Source: an uncultured Actinomycetes bacterium (GTDB lineage Bacteria > Actinomycetota > Actinomycetes > Nanopelagicales > Nanopelagicaceae). From it: a stretch of 52,529 nt of DNA. The translations under genes and the position numbers were made by a program. The notes beneath the pieces are model-generated. The model was not told the origin of the DNA. It searched no databases and saw only the letters and a program-made list of their open reading frames with translations. How positions within the stretch are numbered: position 1 is the first letter of the stretch; each line of letters opens with the position of its first letter. The stretch spans positions 1-52,529 of the forward strand of contig CAILJM010000004.1 of the NCBI GenBank assembly GCA_903834515.1, in the 5' to 3' direction. Positions 34,845-43,580 of the stretch are shown one piece after another.

Positions 34845-35834
34845 TTACTTTTTAACCGTTACAACAATATTTCCCTTAAGGGCGCCGTAATTCGCCGTCC
34901 CTGGTGCTGTGGCAGTTATTGCACATGTACCTAGCTTGACCCCTTTTATAGAACTCTTACTCACCATGCAGTTCTTGGATGAACTCTTGTAGGTAATGCT
35001 CTCTCCAAAGGCTGTCGTTGATGAGAGCGAAAGGCTCTTGCCTGCCTTTACTGCAAGCGAAGTCGTTGTTAGCGACTGAACCGCCGGTGCGAGGATAAGT
35101 GGGAAATGTGCTGTCTTCGAGGCGTGTGTTCCATCTCCAGGTGAAGTAACGGCGATATCGCAAGCACCGCTTCCCTTAAGAGCTTCGACGACGTTTCCGT
35201 TTACAGGACAGAGGTCAGGTGTATACGACTTGAGAGTTGCCGTCGTACTAGTTCCAGTTGTCACTACAAATGTGAGTGGTGTGCGATAAGTGATAGCTCC
35301 AGGTACGTTTTCGGTGAGAGTTTTACCGTTTGCTGTTACTACCAAAGTATCTACAGGAAGGGGAGCCGCTGATGGTGCAGCAGATGCTGTAGACGTTGGC
35401 GCCGGGGCAGTAGAAGCATCAAAGGTAAGAGCAATGAATTGATCTTCAGATGTATCACCTGTTGCCGCGTGATCCAACCGAATAAATATCCCACACTCTT
35501 GGTGTGCACAATCAGCGCCCCATGAATGTCCATTATCTACAGTGAGCACCACATCGCCTTTGATCGACTTTGCACCTTGACTCGTATCTGAAGAAAGCCA
35601 AAGTTGCGTAGCTGCATTGGTCATTGTTGGGCGTGATCCGGCTGCAGGCTTCACAGCTTCAAGAACATAGAGCCCGTGATTAGTAGGGTAATTAGCAAAA
35701 ACCAAGTGAATATCGGTTGGTTTATCAAAGGAGAGTCCGGTGAGAGGACCTCCTTGTAATGAAGTTGAAGCAAACGATGCTGGCGCTATGGCCACACCAA
35801 GTATTAATGCCGCCGCTGAAATTATCCGCTTCAT
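34845..35834 (-). CDS. Secreted protein with haem-locus module and Ig-like C-terminus
   Basis: A 329-residue exported protein with signal peptide (MKRIISAAALILGVAIAPASFAS). Residues about 25-140 form a module ending in DC-x4-C-GIFIR-x-DH, which also occurs in the neighbouring protein encoded upstream; together they recall a neocarzinostatin-like beta fold. A Ser/Thr/Ala/Pro linker (about 143-160) is followed by Ig-like stretches with paired cysteines. There is no sorting signal or C-terminal membrane helix. It lies 20 nt after the related gene, opposite hmuTUV, so a role in capturing haem or iron at the surface is likely by context but not shown. Confidence 0.75.
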   Translation of the reverse strand: MKRIISAAALILGVAIAPASFASTSLQGGPLTGLSFDKPTDIHLVFANYPTNHGLYVLEAVKPAAGSRPTMTNAATQLWLSSDTSQGAKSIKGDVVLTVDNGHSWGADCAHQECGIFIRLDHAATGDTSEDQFIALTFDASTAPAPTSTASAAPSAAPLPVDTLVVTANGKTLTENVPGAITYRTPLTFVVTTGTSTTATLKSYTPDLCPVNGNVVEALKGSGACDIAVTSPGDGTHASKTAHFPLILAPAVQSLTTTSLAVKAGKSLSLSSTTAFGESITYKSSSKNCMVSKSSIKGVKLGTCAITATAPGTANYGALKGNIVVTVKK

Positions 35835-35854
35835 TTCTCCGCTCTCTCTAGGTT

Positions 35855-36367
35855 CTATTTTTTAAAGGTAAGTGGGACTGTAAGGTCATACGAGCGATCA
35901 TCACCGCGAGTGTGATCTGCGCGTGTATAAATCGCGCAGGCAGTTTTGCGGCAGTCGATCGCCTTGCCGTTAGGTACAGCAATCATGGGTGAAACTTTTA
36001 CGCTCACTTTAAATCGACCACCCGGAAGATAGGGTTTTGCTAATCCGATTCCATACGTTGGCGGATTCGAACTTATCCACTCAGATGCCCCGGTTCCACC
36101 CGATTTATCTGCGCCTCCACCACATGGCGTAGGAAGTTTTCCTGCTGGTACTACTTTGCAGAAAGCAACGTATATCCCGATTGTTTCATCATAATGTTGG
36201 CCTGAAACGATGAGAAGATCACCACTTTTAACCCCAGTAGTTTTAGAGACTTTAAGTATTTCACCGTGACTACCTGTGGCTGCAAAAGCTTGAGAAGTCC
36301 CAAAGGTATTGATTGGGGCGATGATTAACCCTGAAACCACTATTGAGGCAGATATCCGCTTGAACAC
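35855..36367 (-). CDS. Secreted protein of the haem uptake locus
   Basis: A 170-residue exported protein with signal peptide (FKRISASIVVSGLIIAP, cleavage near QAFA-A). The mature part has VSKTTGVKSGDLLIVSG, GIYVAFCKV, SEWISSNPP and DC-x4-C-AIYTR-x-DH, a pattern I associate from memory with secreted proteins in actinobacterial haem transport loci; it resembles the neocarzinostatin fold. I place the start at GTG 36367, which begins the signal peptide and has TACATT exactly 6 nt upstream. A GTG at 36418 is also in frame but lies inside the intergenic palindrome. It heads a two-gene operon divergent from hmuT. Haem binding is inference. Confidence 0.78.
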   Translation of the reverse strand: MFKRISASIVVSGLIIAPINTFGTSQAFAATGSHGEILKVSKTTGVKSGDLLIVSGQHYDETIGIYVAFCKVVPAGKLPTPCGGGADKSGGTGASEWISSNPPTYGIGLAKPYLPGGRFKVSVKVSPMIAVPNGKAIDCRKTACAIYTRADHTRGDDRSYDLTVPLTFKK

Positions 36368-36373
36368 GGCAAT

Positions 36374-36379
36374 AATGTA
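36374..36379 (-). promoter_or_regulatory. Candidate -10 box TACATT
   Basis: TACATT (complement of 36374-36379) lies 6 nt before the GTG at 36367 and decides the start of the secreted protein in favour of the shorter form. Confidence 0.5.
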
Positions 36380-36401
36380 GAACTCTTTCCAGGCCTCCAC
36401 T

Positions 36402-36426
36402 CCGACAGATTTCGTCACCCTGTCGG
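36402..36426. promoter_or_regulatory. Palindrome CCGACAG-N11-CTGTCGG in the hmu divergent promoter
   Basis: A 7-bp perfect inverted repeat between the haem transporter and the secreted-protein operon, next to a candidate -10 for hmuT (TAACCT, 36429-36434). It is placed to control both directions. It does not look like a standard DtxR or Fur box, so the regulator is unknown. Confidence 0.5.
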
Positions 36427-36450
36427 GATAACCTCTGAAAGAATTGCGCC

Positions 36451-37359
36451 ATGAAAAGGATGAGCGTACTTCTCGTGTGTGTAGCTCTCCTTCTCACTGG
36501 TTGCGCGACAACTGAACCCACCGTGTCTGATATATCTGCTGCGGATATCACATTGCCGATTGTTCACTCTGATGAGATTCCGAAGGTTAAGCGAGTAGTT
36601 GCACTGGCTAACGGTTCTGCTGAAATTGTTGCGGCACTTGGATTTGAGTCGATCCTTGTTGGTCGCGATGTGGCATCATCGATGCCAGCACTCTCGAAAG
36701 TGCCCATCGATAACCCGGGACATAATGTCTCCACTGAGACCGTACTTTCACAAAACCCCGACCTTATCCTGATCGATACAAACACATCTCCAACATCCGC
36801 ACTCGATACCTTGAAGAAATCTGGAATCTCACTCGTTACGATTCCTTCTACTTTTGATCTAAAAACTATTTCCCAGAAAGAGCTCGCTGTAGCAACCGCC
36901 ATTGGTGTACCTCGCGCCGGTCAACTTTTAGTAGATCAAATCTCTTCGATCGCAAAGAAGAACGCACCAACCAAAGCAATCAAAGTTCTCTTTCTCTACT
37001 TACGCGGGACTTCAAGTATCTACCTGATTGGCGGTAAGGGTAGTGGTGCGGACTCACTTATAGAGGCGATGGGCTTTACCGATGTAGGCGCAGCAAACTT
37101 AGCCCAACCCTTTAGTTCTATGAGCGCAGAAGAGCTCATCAAGCTCAATCCCGATGTAGTTCTCTTGATGACGAAGGGGTTGGTCTCGGTAGGTGGATTA
37201 AACGGTCTGACTCAACTGCCTGGGATCGCACAGACTGTTGCTGGCAAGCGAAAGCGCGTCGTCACTGTAGATGACTCACTCTTATTAAGTTTTGGTCCAA
37301 GGTCGATTCCACTGATTCCACTCCTTAGAGCAGATATTGTGAAAGCATCCACCTTATGA
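36451..37359 (+). CDS. hmuT: Haem ABC transporter, substrate-binding lipoprotein
   Basis: A 302-residue lipoprotein: signal peptide with lipobox LLLTGC (Cys near residue 18), then a class III periplasmic-binding fold. NGSAEIVAALGFESILVGRD and FLYLRGTSSIYLIGGKGSGADSLIEAMG are typical of the HmuT haem-binding branch. It catches haem and passes it to HmuU. A GAAAGAA ribosome site precedes the ATG. Next gene overlaps by 4 bp (ATGA). The haem assignment rests on these HmuT-type motifs and the hmuTUV order; a siderophore substrate is less likely. Confidence 0.88.
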   Translation: MKRMSVLLVCVALLLTGCATTEPTVSDISAADITLPIVHSDEIPKVKRVVALANGSAEIVAALGFESILVGRDVASSMPALSKVPIDNPGHNVSTETVLSQNPDLILIDTNTSPTSALDTLKKSGISLVTIPSTFDLKTISQKELAVATAIGVPRAGQLLVDQISSIAKKNAPTKAIKVLFLYLRGTSSIYLIGGKGSGADSLIEAMGFTDVGAANLAQPFSSMSAEELIKLNPDVVLLMTKGLVSVGGLNGLTQLPGIAQTVAGKRKRVVTVDDSLLLSFGPRSIPLIPLLRADIVKASTL

Positions 37360-38339
37360 AGAAGATTGCGCTCTACATATTCTTCAGCACCGTAGCGCTC
37401 GTACTCTTCGTACTCTCCTTGCGCATCGGAATCGTGCACCTTCATTCTTCAATCTGGCATCTACTCACTCATCATTCAGGTACTGACGCAACGACGGTGT
37501 GGCAGATTAGATTCCCACGCGCACTTGGTGCGGCAATTATTGGTGCGGGCTTAGGTGTCGCCGGTGCAATCGCGCAAGGAATCTTTCGCAATCCACTCGC
37601 AGAACCAACGCTGATTGGGCTATCGAGTGGTGCGACACTTGGCACAATTGCAGTCATCTCATCAGGAGCTGCCGCCTACGGTTCACGTACCAATGCAGAA
37701 TCCGCAATTCTTTGTGCCATTCTTGCCGCCTTCCTCGTTCAATTCCTAGCCCCCAATAAAGGTTATGGCTTCTTGCTCACAGGTATCGCACTCTCTGCGA
37801 TATTAACTGCTGTGGCAGGTCTTGTGATCTCGATATCACCAAAACCCGGTATTCAAAGTCTCTCGTTCTGGAACTTCGGTTCACTCGCCCTGTTAAATAA
37901 CCAGACGGTTCAAGTAATTGCACCATTTATTGAAGTTGGCATAATTCTCGCTTTCTTTGTATCCCGCAAACTTGATGCTTATTCATTAGGTGAAACAAGT
38001 AGCCATTACCTTGGAGTTAACCCAAAGCGCTTGCGCCTTCTCGCAATTATTTCAATGGCCTTTTTGGTCGGGGCATCTGTGAGTGCAGTTGGCTCGATCG
38101 CGTTCCTGGGCTTGCTTGTTCCTCATATCGTGCGCCTGCTTGTAGGACCAGCACACCGCCGAATGCTCTCTTTTTCTGCCTTGATTGGCGCCACTTTGCT
38201 ACTACTCGCTGATTTAATGGCTCGAACGCTCTTTCAACCACATGAGATTCCGCTCGGGCTTATTACGAGTCTCATCGGAGCACCTGCACTCATTATCTTG
38301 TTGCGGACTCAGAAGAGTCAGTGGGTAGCTCATGATTGA
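37356..38339 (+). CDS. hmuU: Haem ABC transporter permease, FecCD type
   Basis: A 327-residue FecCD/BtuC-type permease with about ten membrane helices. Marks are VWQIRFPRALGAAIIGAGLGVAGA near residue 47, the QGIFRNPLAEPTLIGLSSGA loop, and the coupling region VGSIAFLGLLVPHIVRLLVG near residue 245. It overlaps hmuT by 4 bp and hmuV by 8 bp, so all three are translated from one mRNA. Confidence 0.92.
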   Translation: MKKIALYIFFSTVALVLFVLSLRIGIVHLHSSIWHLLTHHSGTDATTVWQIRFPRALGAAIIGAGLGVAGAIAQGIFRNPLAEPTLIGLSSGATLGTIAVISSGAAAYGSRTNAESAILCAILAAFLVQFLAPNKGYGFLLTGIALSAILTAVAGLVISISPKPGIQSLSFWNFGSLALLNNQTVQVIAPFIEVGIILAFFVSRKLDAYSLGETSSHYLGVNPKRLRLLAIISMAFLVGASVSAVGSIAFLGLLVPHIVRLLVGPAHRRMLSFSALIGATLLLLADLMARTLFQPHEIPLGLITSLIGAPALIILLRTQKSQWVAHD

Positions 38340-38934
38340 GATTAAAGAGCTGACCTTTTCGCGTGGAAAAAATCTCATTCTCGATCGCTACTCCACTGTT
38401 ATTCAAAGTCCCGGTGCCACTCTCTTAAGTGGTCCGAATGGATCGGGAAAGACCACGCTCTTGCAATTAATTGGTGGGGTTCTTAAGCCTGATTCGGGAT
38501 CAATTTTTATCAACGGTTACGACCTATCCGAGCTGAAGACCAAAGAGCAAGCAGCCCTTCGCTCAATAGCCCCGCAACGACGTATTTTTGAATTTGCTTT
38601 TACCGTTCAAGAGATCTTTGAGATTATCAAAGTAAAGAATCGAGCCGCTCACGCACATGAAGTTTTTGATGCTCTTGAAGTTCACGACTTGCTTAGATTA
38701 AGAGTCACCGAGCTATCTCTTGGCCAACAACAACGAGTAAGTGTTGCTCTTGCCTTGATCCAAAGTGCGGGGTATTACTTACTTGATGAGCCGTTCAGTG
38801 CACAAGACTCAGATTTCGCACAGAAGATGCTTGATCTCATCAGTTCGCTCAGCAAAAAGACCGGTGTTCTGGTTGTAAGCCATAACACCGGTCAGATTGA
38901 AAGTTACTTCCAAGAGATAATTCATCTCTCTTAA
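38332..38934 (+). CDS. hmuV: Haem ABC transporter ATP-binding protein
   Basis: A 200-residue ABC ATPase with Walker A GPNGSGKTT (about residues 35-43), signature LSLGQQQR, Walker B YYLLDEP and switch His in VVSHN. It is shorter than the usual 240-260 residues, lacking most of the C-terminal extension, but all catalytic motifs are present. It overlaps hmuU by 8 bp. An internal 10-bp inverted repeat (38859-38893) falls in the coding region and is not thought to be functional. Confidence 0.9.
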   Translation: MIEIKELTFSRGKNLILDRYSTVIQSPGATLLSGPNGSGKTTLLQLIGGVLKPDSGSIFINGYDLSELKTKEQAALRSIAPQRRIFEFAFTVQEIFEIIKVKNRAAHAHEVFDALEVHDLLRLRVTELSLGQQQRVSVALALIQSAGYYLLDEPFSAQDSDFAQKMLDLISSLSKKTGVLVVSHNTGQIESYFQEIIHLS

Positions 38935-38950
38935 TTATTTTAATTTGTAA

Positions 38951-40894
38951 TTACTTAGTACGAGGCTTCTTCTTGCCTGCAACCTTCTTCACTGCAGGTT
39001 TTCCTGGGCGGCCAGGCTTAGAGGTTTTTGGTGCAGCCTTCTTGCCAGCTTTCTTGGCAGCAGATTTCGCACGGAATCCATCGGTTGGCTTTGAAGCCAT
39101 TGGATCAAATTTATTTGTGCGGTACGGCTTCTCAGATTTTGATGCAGCTGTTTTCTTGGCTGGACGCTCAGAGTTGCGAACCTCTTGTGGTGTCCACTTC
39201 TTCTTTGGTGCGCGATCGCGTGGATCAAAGTCTGGACGCTCTGCACGCGCAGGGCGTGCTGGACGCTCATTACGATCATCGCGAGCCGGACGTGCTGGAC
39301 GCTCATTACGATCATCGCGAGCCGGACGAGCTGGGCGCTCATTACGATCATCACGAGCAGGACGTGCCGGACGATCATTACGCTCCCACGAACGAGCGGC
39401 TGGGCGTTCCTCGCGTGATGCTGGGCGAGCAGGGCGATCAGTTGCGCGAGCAGGGCGATCATTACGCTGCGGACGCTCGTAATCCCTTACTGGACGCTCA
39501 TTATTACGGAATTCAACGACTTGTTCTGGCTTCTCCTTCTTAACGAATCCGCCACGTCCACCGCCGCCGCTGCTTCCGCTATTACCTTTATATGGAGCGC
39601 GCTCACGCTTTGGATAATCTGGGCGATCTTGATTGCGAGCAGGGCGATCCCCATCACGGCCGCCACGATCACCGCGGTTGCGGCTTCCTGGCTTTCGTGA
39701 ACTCTCGTGCTTCTCTGGCTCGGCCTCAATAGGAATACCTGAAGGTTCTTGTGCGCCAGTGACGCGAACGAGCTCTTGATCAGATGGCTTTACAAATACT
39801 TCTGCAAGTTTCACCGCAGCGCGTGAAGCGAGACCGTGAATACCTTTCTTCTGCTTTGAGGTAGCAAGTGTGACAACTGTTCCTGATGTACCAGCACGTG
39901 CGGTACGGCCAGCGCGGTGTAGATAATCCTTGTGATCTGCAGGCGCATCAACGTGTACAACAAGTGAAACATCATCAACGTGAATACCACGAGCGGCTAC
40001 ATCGGTTGCAACGAGTGCATTTGTCTTGCCATCCTTGAATGCTGCAAGTACGCGCGTGCGTTGGCCTTGAGATTTTCCACCGTGTAATACACCGACAGGG
40101 ACACCTGCGCGGAGCATCTTCTCGGCGAGTTTATCTGCGCCATGCTTTGTACGTACGAAGAAGATTGTTCGCCCTTCGCGTGCTGCAATCTGCGTTGAGA
40201 TCAAATCTTTATGTGCTTGATCCATAATCAAAATGTGGTGGAGCATACGACCAGCAGTGGTCTTCTCGTTTTCAAGTGAATGTGTAACTGGATTCTTTAA
40301 GAACATCTTCACGAGCGAATCAACATCGCGATCGAGTGTTGCAGAGAAGAGAAGGCGTTGGCCATCCTTCTTTGTAAGCCCAAGGATCTCTTTAACTGAA
40401 GGCAAGAAGCCCATATCAGCCATCTGATCTGCTTCATCAAGAACAGTAAGTTCAACATCACTGAGGTTGATGTGGCCCTTGTCGAGCAAATCCATCAAAC
40501 GACCTGGTGTTGCAACAATGATTGGGACTCCGCGCTTCAACGCTTGAATCTGACGCATATATGGCATTCCGCCTGCGACAACCTGAGAGTTGAGATTCAC
40601 GGTACGAGAAAGTGGTGCAAGAACTTCGCTGATCTGTACTGCAAGCTCGCGAGTTGGAGCGAGTACAAGACCGAGTGGGTGGTGTGGGCGTGCGGTGCGA
40701 CCGGCGAGGCGAGTCATCATCGCTAGACCGAAAGCAAGTGTCTTACCTGATCCAGTCTGACCACGGCCAAGAATGTCGCGCCCAGCAATCGCTTCAGGAA
40801 GTGTCGCTTCTTGAATCGGAAAGGGGCTTGTTTTACCTTCATTTGCGAGGGCCTGCGCTAGAGCAGGGTGAACGCCAAGTTTTTCAAAAGACAT
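38951..40894 (-). CDS. DEAD-box RNA helicase with Arg-rich repeat tail
   Basis: A 647-residue ATP-dependent RNA helicase. It has the Q motif (FEKLGVHPALAQAL, PFPIQ), motif I GQTGSGKT, DEAD in VLDEADQM, SAT in LLFSATLD, and motif VI HRAGRTARAG. After about residue 375 the protein becomes a long basic, low-complexity tail of Arg, Asp, Pro and Ala with tandem RPARDDRNE-type 12-residue repeats and a Lys-rich end (PAVKKVAGKKKPRTK). Such tails bind RNA and are common in cold- or ribosome-related helicases of Actinobacteria. Single-gene unit; TATA-like repeats lie just upstream of the ATG. Confidence 0.94.
   Translation of the reverse strand: MSFEKLGVHPALAQALANEGKTSPFPIQEATLPEAIAGRDILGRGQTGSGKTLAFGLAMMTRLAGRTARPHHPLGLVLAPTRELAVQISEVLAPLSRTVNLNSQVVAGGMPYMRQIQALKRGVPIIVATPGRLMDLLDKGHINLSDVELTVLDEADQMADMGFLPSVKEILGLTKKDGQRLLFSATLDRDVDSLVKMFLKNPVTHSLENEKTTAGRMLHHILIMDQAHKDLISTQIAAREGRTIFFVRTKHGADKLAEKMLRAGVPVGVLHGGKSQGQRTRVLAAFKDGKTNALVATDVAARGIHVDDVSLVVHVDAPADHKDYLHRAGRTARAGTSGTVVTLATSKQKKGIHGLASRAAVKLAEVFVKPSDQELVRVTGAQEPSGIPIEAEPEKHESSRKPGSRNRGDRGGRDGDRPARNQDRPDYPKRERAPYKGNSGSSGGGGRGGFVKKEKPEQVVEFRNNERPVRDYERPQRNDRPARATDRPARPASREERPAARSWERNDRPARPARDDRNERPARPARDDRNERPARPARDDRNERPARPARAERPDFDPRDRAPKKKWTPQEVRNSERPAKKTAASKSEKPYRTNKFDPMASKPTDGFRAKSAAKKAGKKAAPKTSKPGRPGKPAVKKVAGKKKPRTK
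39255..39362 (-). repeat. 36-bp tandem repeat in the helicase tail
   Basis: Three units of 36 bp: 39255-39290 and 39291-39326 are identical, and 39327-39362 differs at a few bases; a decayed fourth unit follows. Each unit codes 12 residues of the type RPARPARDDRNE. Identity at the DNA level suggests recent duplication. Confidence 0.9.
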
Positions 40895-41005
40895 AGCTAT
40901 ACCTATATACCAATCGGGACATCAAGCGCGTCTCGTTGGTGCCGAAGATTAAGACTCGCATTCGGGGTTGTTGCAATGGCAACAATGAGAAGAGTTTACC
41001 CCACA

Positions 41006-41632
41006 TTAGCGAGGGCTAGTTACCGCGAGCCCGATCGCTAAAAAGATGATTCCAATTGCAGATATCGCCGTTAATGAGCGTCTTACTGCAGGTCTGGCGA
41101 GGAATATTGATGATTTGTGTACTGCAAATATCAACGATGTGTACCAGAGAGTAGAAGTTGTCGCCTGAACACATGCAAGCAAAAAAATGCCAAATCCAAG
41201 ATTGAAGCCCTTGGGTACGAACTGTGGAATAAATGCAACTGCAAATACAGCAGCCTTTACATTAGTTAAGTTGGTGAGAAGTCCGAGTCGATAAGCGGCG
41301 AAGAAGGATGTCTTCGCGCCACTATCAATATCGAATTTTCCAAACTCTTTTCGAAGCTGCCACAAGGTCTGTCCCGACAAGATAATCAGAAAAATAACGC
41401 CGCACCATTTAAGAATATTGAATGCCAGATGTGATTTCGCAAATACCGCAGAGAGACCAACACCTGACATGGCTCCCCAAATGAGTAAGCCTGTGCTATT
41501 TCCAGCCACGCTATAGAAGGCCGCGCTTCGGCCCCCAACTAATGATTGTCGCAGAACCATCGCTACGCCTTGTCCCGGCACCATCGCCAAGATCAGTGCG
41601 GTGAGTGCAAAGGCTGGGATGACCGAGAGCAC
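41006..41632 (-). CDS. LysE-family amino acid exporter
   Basis: A 208-residue membrane protein with about six hydrophobic segments and the LysE/RhtB start pattern (ALILAMVPGQGVAMVLRQSL, with the PGQ motif). These proteins export amino acids or derivatives. The GTG start overlaps the TAG stop of gatD (TAGTG), so it is third in the murT-gatD operon. Whether it relates to wall precursor amino acids is unknown. Confidence 0.88.
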   Translation of the reverse strand: MLSVIPAFALTALILAMVPGQGVAMVLRQSLVGGRSAAFYSVAGNSTGLLIWGAMSGVGLSAVFAKSHLAFNILKWCGVIFLIILSGQTLWQLRKEFGKFDIDSGAKTSFFAAYRLGLLTNLTNVKAAVFAVAFIPQFVPKGFNLGFGIFLLACVQATTSTLWYTSLIFAVHKSSIFLARPAVRRSLTAISAIGIIFLAIGLAVTSPR

Positions 41633-42318
41633 TACTTCACGACTTTGCGACGAAGTTGTGCATATTCATTGGCAAGTGGATCAACGACGCTCACAGGGGC
41701 ACCAAGTGCGCGAGAAAGAAGTAGGTCTGCGAATTCTGGGTTACGAGCCAAGATTGGTCCATGTAGATAAGTACCAAAGATATTTCCGGTGATGGCACCA
41801 TCGATCTCTGCGGCGCCATTTCCATCTCCGACAACGACAGTTCCGAACGGGGTGGTTCCAGATTCCAAGATCGTTTTGCCGCCGTGGTTTTCAAAGCCGG
41901 TCAGATCTACTCCCAAAAGTTCGGAATGGACTTTGATATCGCCTACATAGCGCTGACTGCCAGGTTCGGTACGGATATTAAGGAGTCCTAATCCACGTAT
42001 CTCTTCACCATTGGCATAGAAACTCTTGCCGAGGATTTGAAATCCTGCACAGATTGCCAGGAGAACCGCACCTTTCTCGACCGCCCCATGGAGTGAACCG
42101 CTACTGAGCGCATTGCAGGAAAGTACTTGGGCGGCATCTTCCGCTCCGCCCATCAAATAAATATCGGCATCGCTCGGAAGTGCATCGCGATAAGAGATAT
42201 CGATTACCGTTGCAGATATTCCTGCTAGACCAGCACGGTACGCCAAAACATCGGCATTGCCTCGATCACCATAAGTGCCGAGTAACTCGTTATGAATTCG
42301 TACAATTTTAAGAGCCAC
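41632..42318 (-). CDS. gatD: Lipid II glutamine amidotransferase subunit GatD
   Basis: Class I glutaminase (CobB/CobQ-like) that supplies ammonia to MurT for amidating the D-glutamate of lipid II. The 228-residue protein starts LKIVRIHNELLGTYGDRGN, a family hallmark, has nucleophile Cys90 in LLAICAGFQ and a C-terminal YLHGP catalytic His. The start is taken as GTG 42318, two bases after the murT stop and with AGGGCG upstream; a longer in-frame version to 42387 would lie inside murT and lacks homology. Confidence 0.93.
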   Translation of the reverse strand: MALKIVRIHNELLGTYGDRGNADVLAYRAGLAGISATVIDISYRDALPSDADIYLMGGAEDAAQVLSCNALSSGSLHGAVEKGAVLLAICAGFQILGKSFYANGEEIRGLGLLNIRTEPGSQRYVGDIKVHSELLGVDLTGFENHGGKTILESGTTPFGTVVVGDGNGAAEIDGAITGNIFGTYLHGPILARNPEFADLLLSRALGAPVSVVDPLANEYAQLRRKVVK

Positions 42319-42320
42319 GA

Positions 42321-43487
42321 TTATCGCCCTACCAATGCAAAGAATGCCGTGTAGGCCGCAAGAACTTCTACGGAACCAATCCCACATAGCTCTATCGCCT
42401 GATCAAAGGTGTCGACAAGTGTTGATTCAATTCCTTCTACATGGATTCGATAGGCGAGATCTGCGCCCCGTTCGCCAGCGACGATTACCTTCTTCCCAGC
42501 CAACGTCGCATACGAGACGTCCCATATCCACGAGGTGTCGATCCCATCAACTTCGCGCGCATTGAGCAGGAGAATCACGTTATTTCCGGTTATCCCTGCG
42601 AGTGCTTCACTCCATGATGCTGGATTCTTAGTAAGTCTGATTCGAGCTTTTACGCTACCAAATACCTTCTCGGTTGCACGCTCCATGCCGCGATAATCAG
42701 TACGAAGTTCAATATTTGTCAGAGCGTTATGTACACCCACCGTATCTGCCGCCAGTGAGGCGAGAACAAAATTTCTATATCCAGCAGAACCAGTCGCATA
42801 TAGATGATCCGCGTATTCATTACTCAAACCACAGTCGCAGTGATACTTCCCGAGGTTCCAATCAAGATATCGACCACACGATGGGCATACGGCACCGTCA
42901 GGATGTCGTCCATTTGCTGCCCCGCCGAATGAGACTCGGATTGCAGAGGCTGCACCAGTGATTGCGTAATTAACAAATGGATCGTCAACATCAGCGATAA
43001 ATAGCGTTGATGGATCTGCTTCTTTGCACATCTCGTGCCAACGTGTCGCAACGCGCTTTACTTCATGCATTCGGTGGAGCTGATCACGAGTGAGATTTAA
43101 AAGTAGAACTATTGCGGGATTAGTCGCTGCAACTACAGCAGGTAAATGAAGTTCGTCGACTTCAAGAACTGCAAAGACCGAATCCTTCATCAATGCACCA
43201 GCAACACCGCGAGTGAGATTAGAACCAGATCCCGATGTCACCACTGTGCCAACTGTGCGAACCTGTGAGACCAATTCTTTGGTAGTTGATGTTTTGCCAT
43301 TTGTGCCCGAGACCAGAATGACGACCCGAGAGCGTGAAAGAAGTTCGATCGCGTTAGGGCAGAGCGTTAAGAGCACCCGGCCAGGTAGCGTCTCGCCTGA
43401 TCCGCGACCTAGCGCCTTTGAGAGAAAACCTGCGCTCTTTGCGATCGAGATCGCGAGCGTCAATCTCACATCTGGCAGGCTCTTCAC
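42321..43487 (-). CDS. murT: Lipid II isoglutaminyl synthase subunit MurT
   Basis: ATP-dependent ligase partner of GatD that amidates D-iso-glutamate in the peptidoglycan stem. The 388-residue protein has the Mur-ligase P-loop GTNGKTSTT (61-69), a zinc ribbon within the central domain (Cys201, Cys204, Cys217, Cys219) and a C-terminal MurT domain. Start is GTG, with TAGACT 6 nt upstream (leaderless). It heads the murT-gatD-lysE operon, and diverges from a small secreted-protein gene. Confidence 0.94.
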   Translation of the reverse strand: MKSLPDVRLTLAISIAKSAGFLSKALGRGSGETLPGRVLLTLCPNAIELLSRSRVVILVSGTNGKTSTTKELVSQVRTVGTVVTSGSGSNLTRGVAGALMKDSVFAVLEVDELHLPAVVAATNPAIVLLLNLTRDQLHRMHEVKRVATRWHEMCKEADPSTLFIADVDDPFVNYAITGAASAIRVSFGGAANGRHPDGAVCPSCGRYLDWNLGKYHCDCGLSNEYADHLYATGSAGYRNFVLASLAADTVGVHNALTNIELRTDYRGMERATEKVFGSVKARIRLTKNPASWSEALAGITGNNVILLLNAREVDGIDTSWIWDVSYATLAGKKVIVAGERGADLAYRIHVEGIESTLVDTFDQAIELCGIGSVEVLAAYTAFFALVGR

Positions 43488-43493
43488 ATGCCG

Positions 43494-43499
43494 AGTCTA
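43494..43499 (-). promoter_or_regulatory. Candidate -10 box TAGACT of murT
   Basis: TAGACT (complement of 43494-43499) lies 6 nt before the GTG at 43487. The hexamer is identical to those before the MFS-tmk and second GH13 genes. Confidence 0.5.
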
Positions 43500-43580
43500 C
43501 TTAGCGCTCGGTGAGAAATCCGCAGTTGGCTCACAGGTTACGCACTGCTTCCACAGACTTTCGCAGTGCACTCTAAAGCC

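Noticed and set aside
36368-36418. Longer GTG start for the secreted haem-locus protein
   Set aside because: It would put 17 polar residues before the signal peptide and the start inside a palindrome; the GTG at 36367 has a TANNNT box at the right spacing.
38859-38893. Perfect inverted repeat GACCGGTGTT / AACACCGGTC
   Set aside because: It is inside hmuV, encodes normal protein sequence and has no following U-tract, so it is likely chance or at most weak mRNA structure.
38973-39543. Several long overlapping frames opposite the helicase tail
   Set aside because: They arise from the repetitive Arg/Asp/Pro coding sequence and have no start signals.
42319-42387. Possible longer start for gatD
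   Set aside because: It overlaps murT in another frame, lacks homology, and the GTG at 42318 has a suitable ribosome site and begins the family motif.
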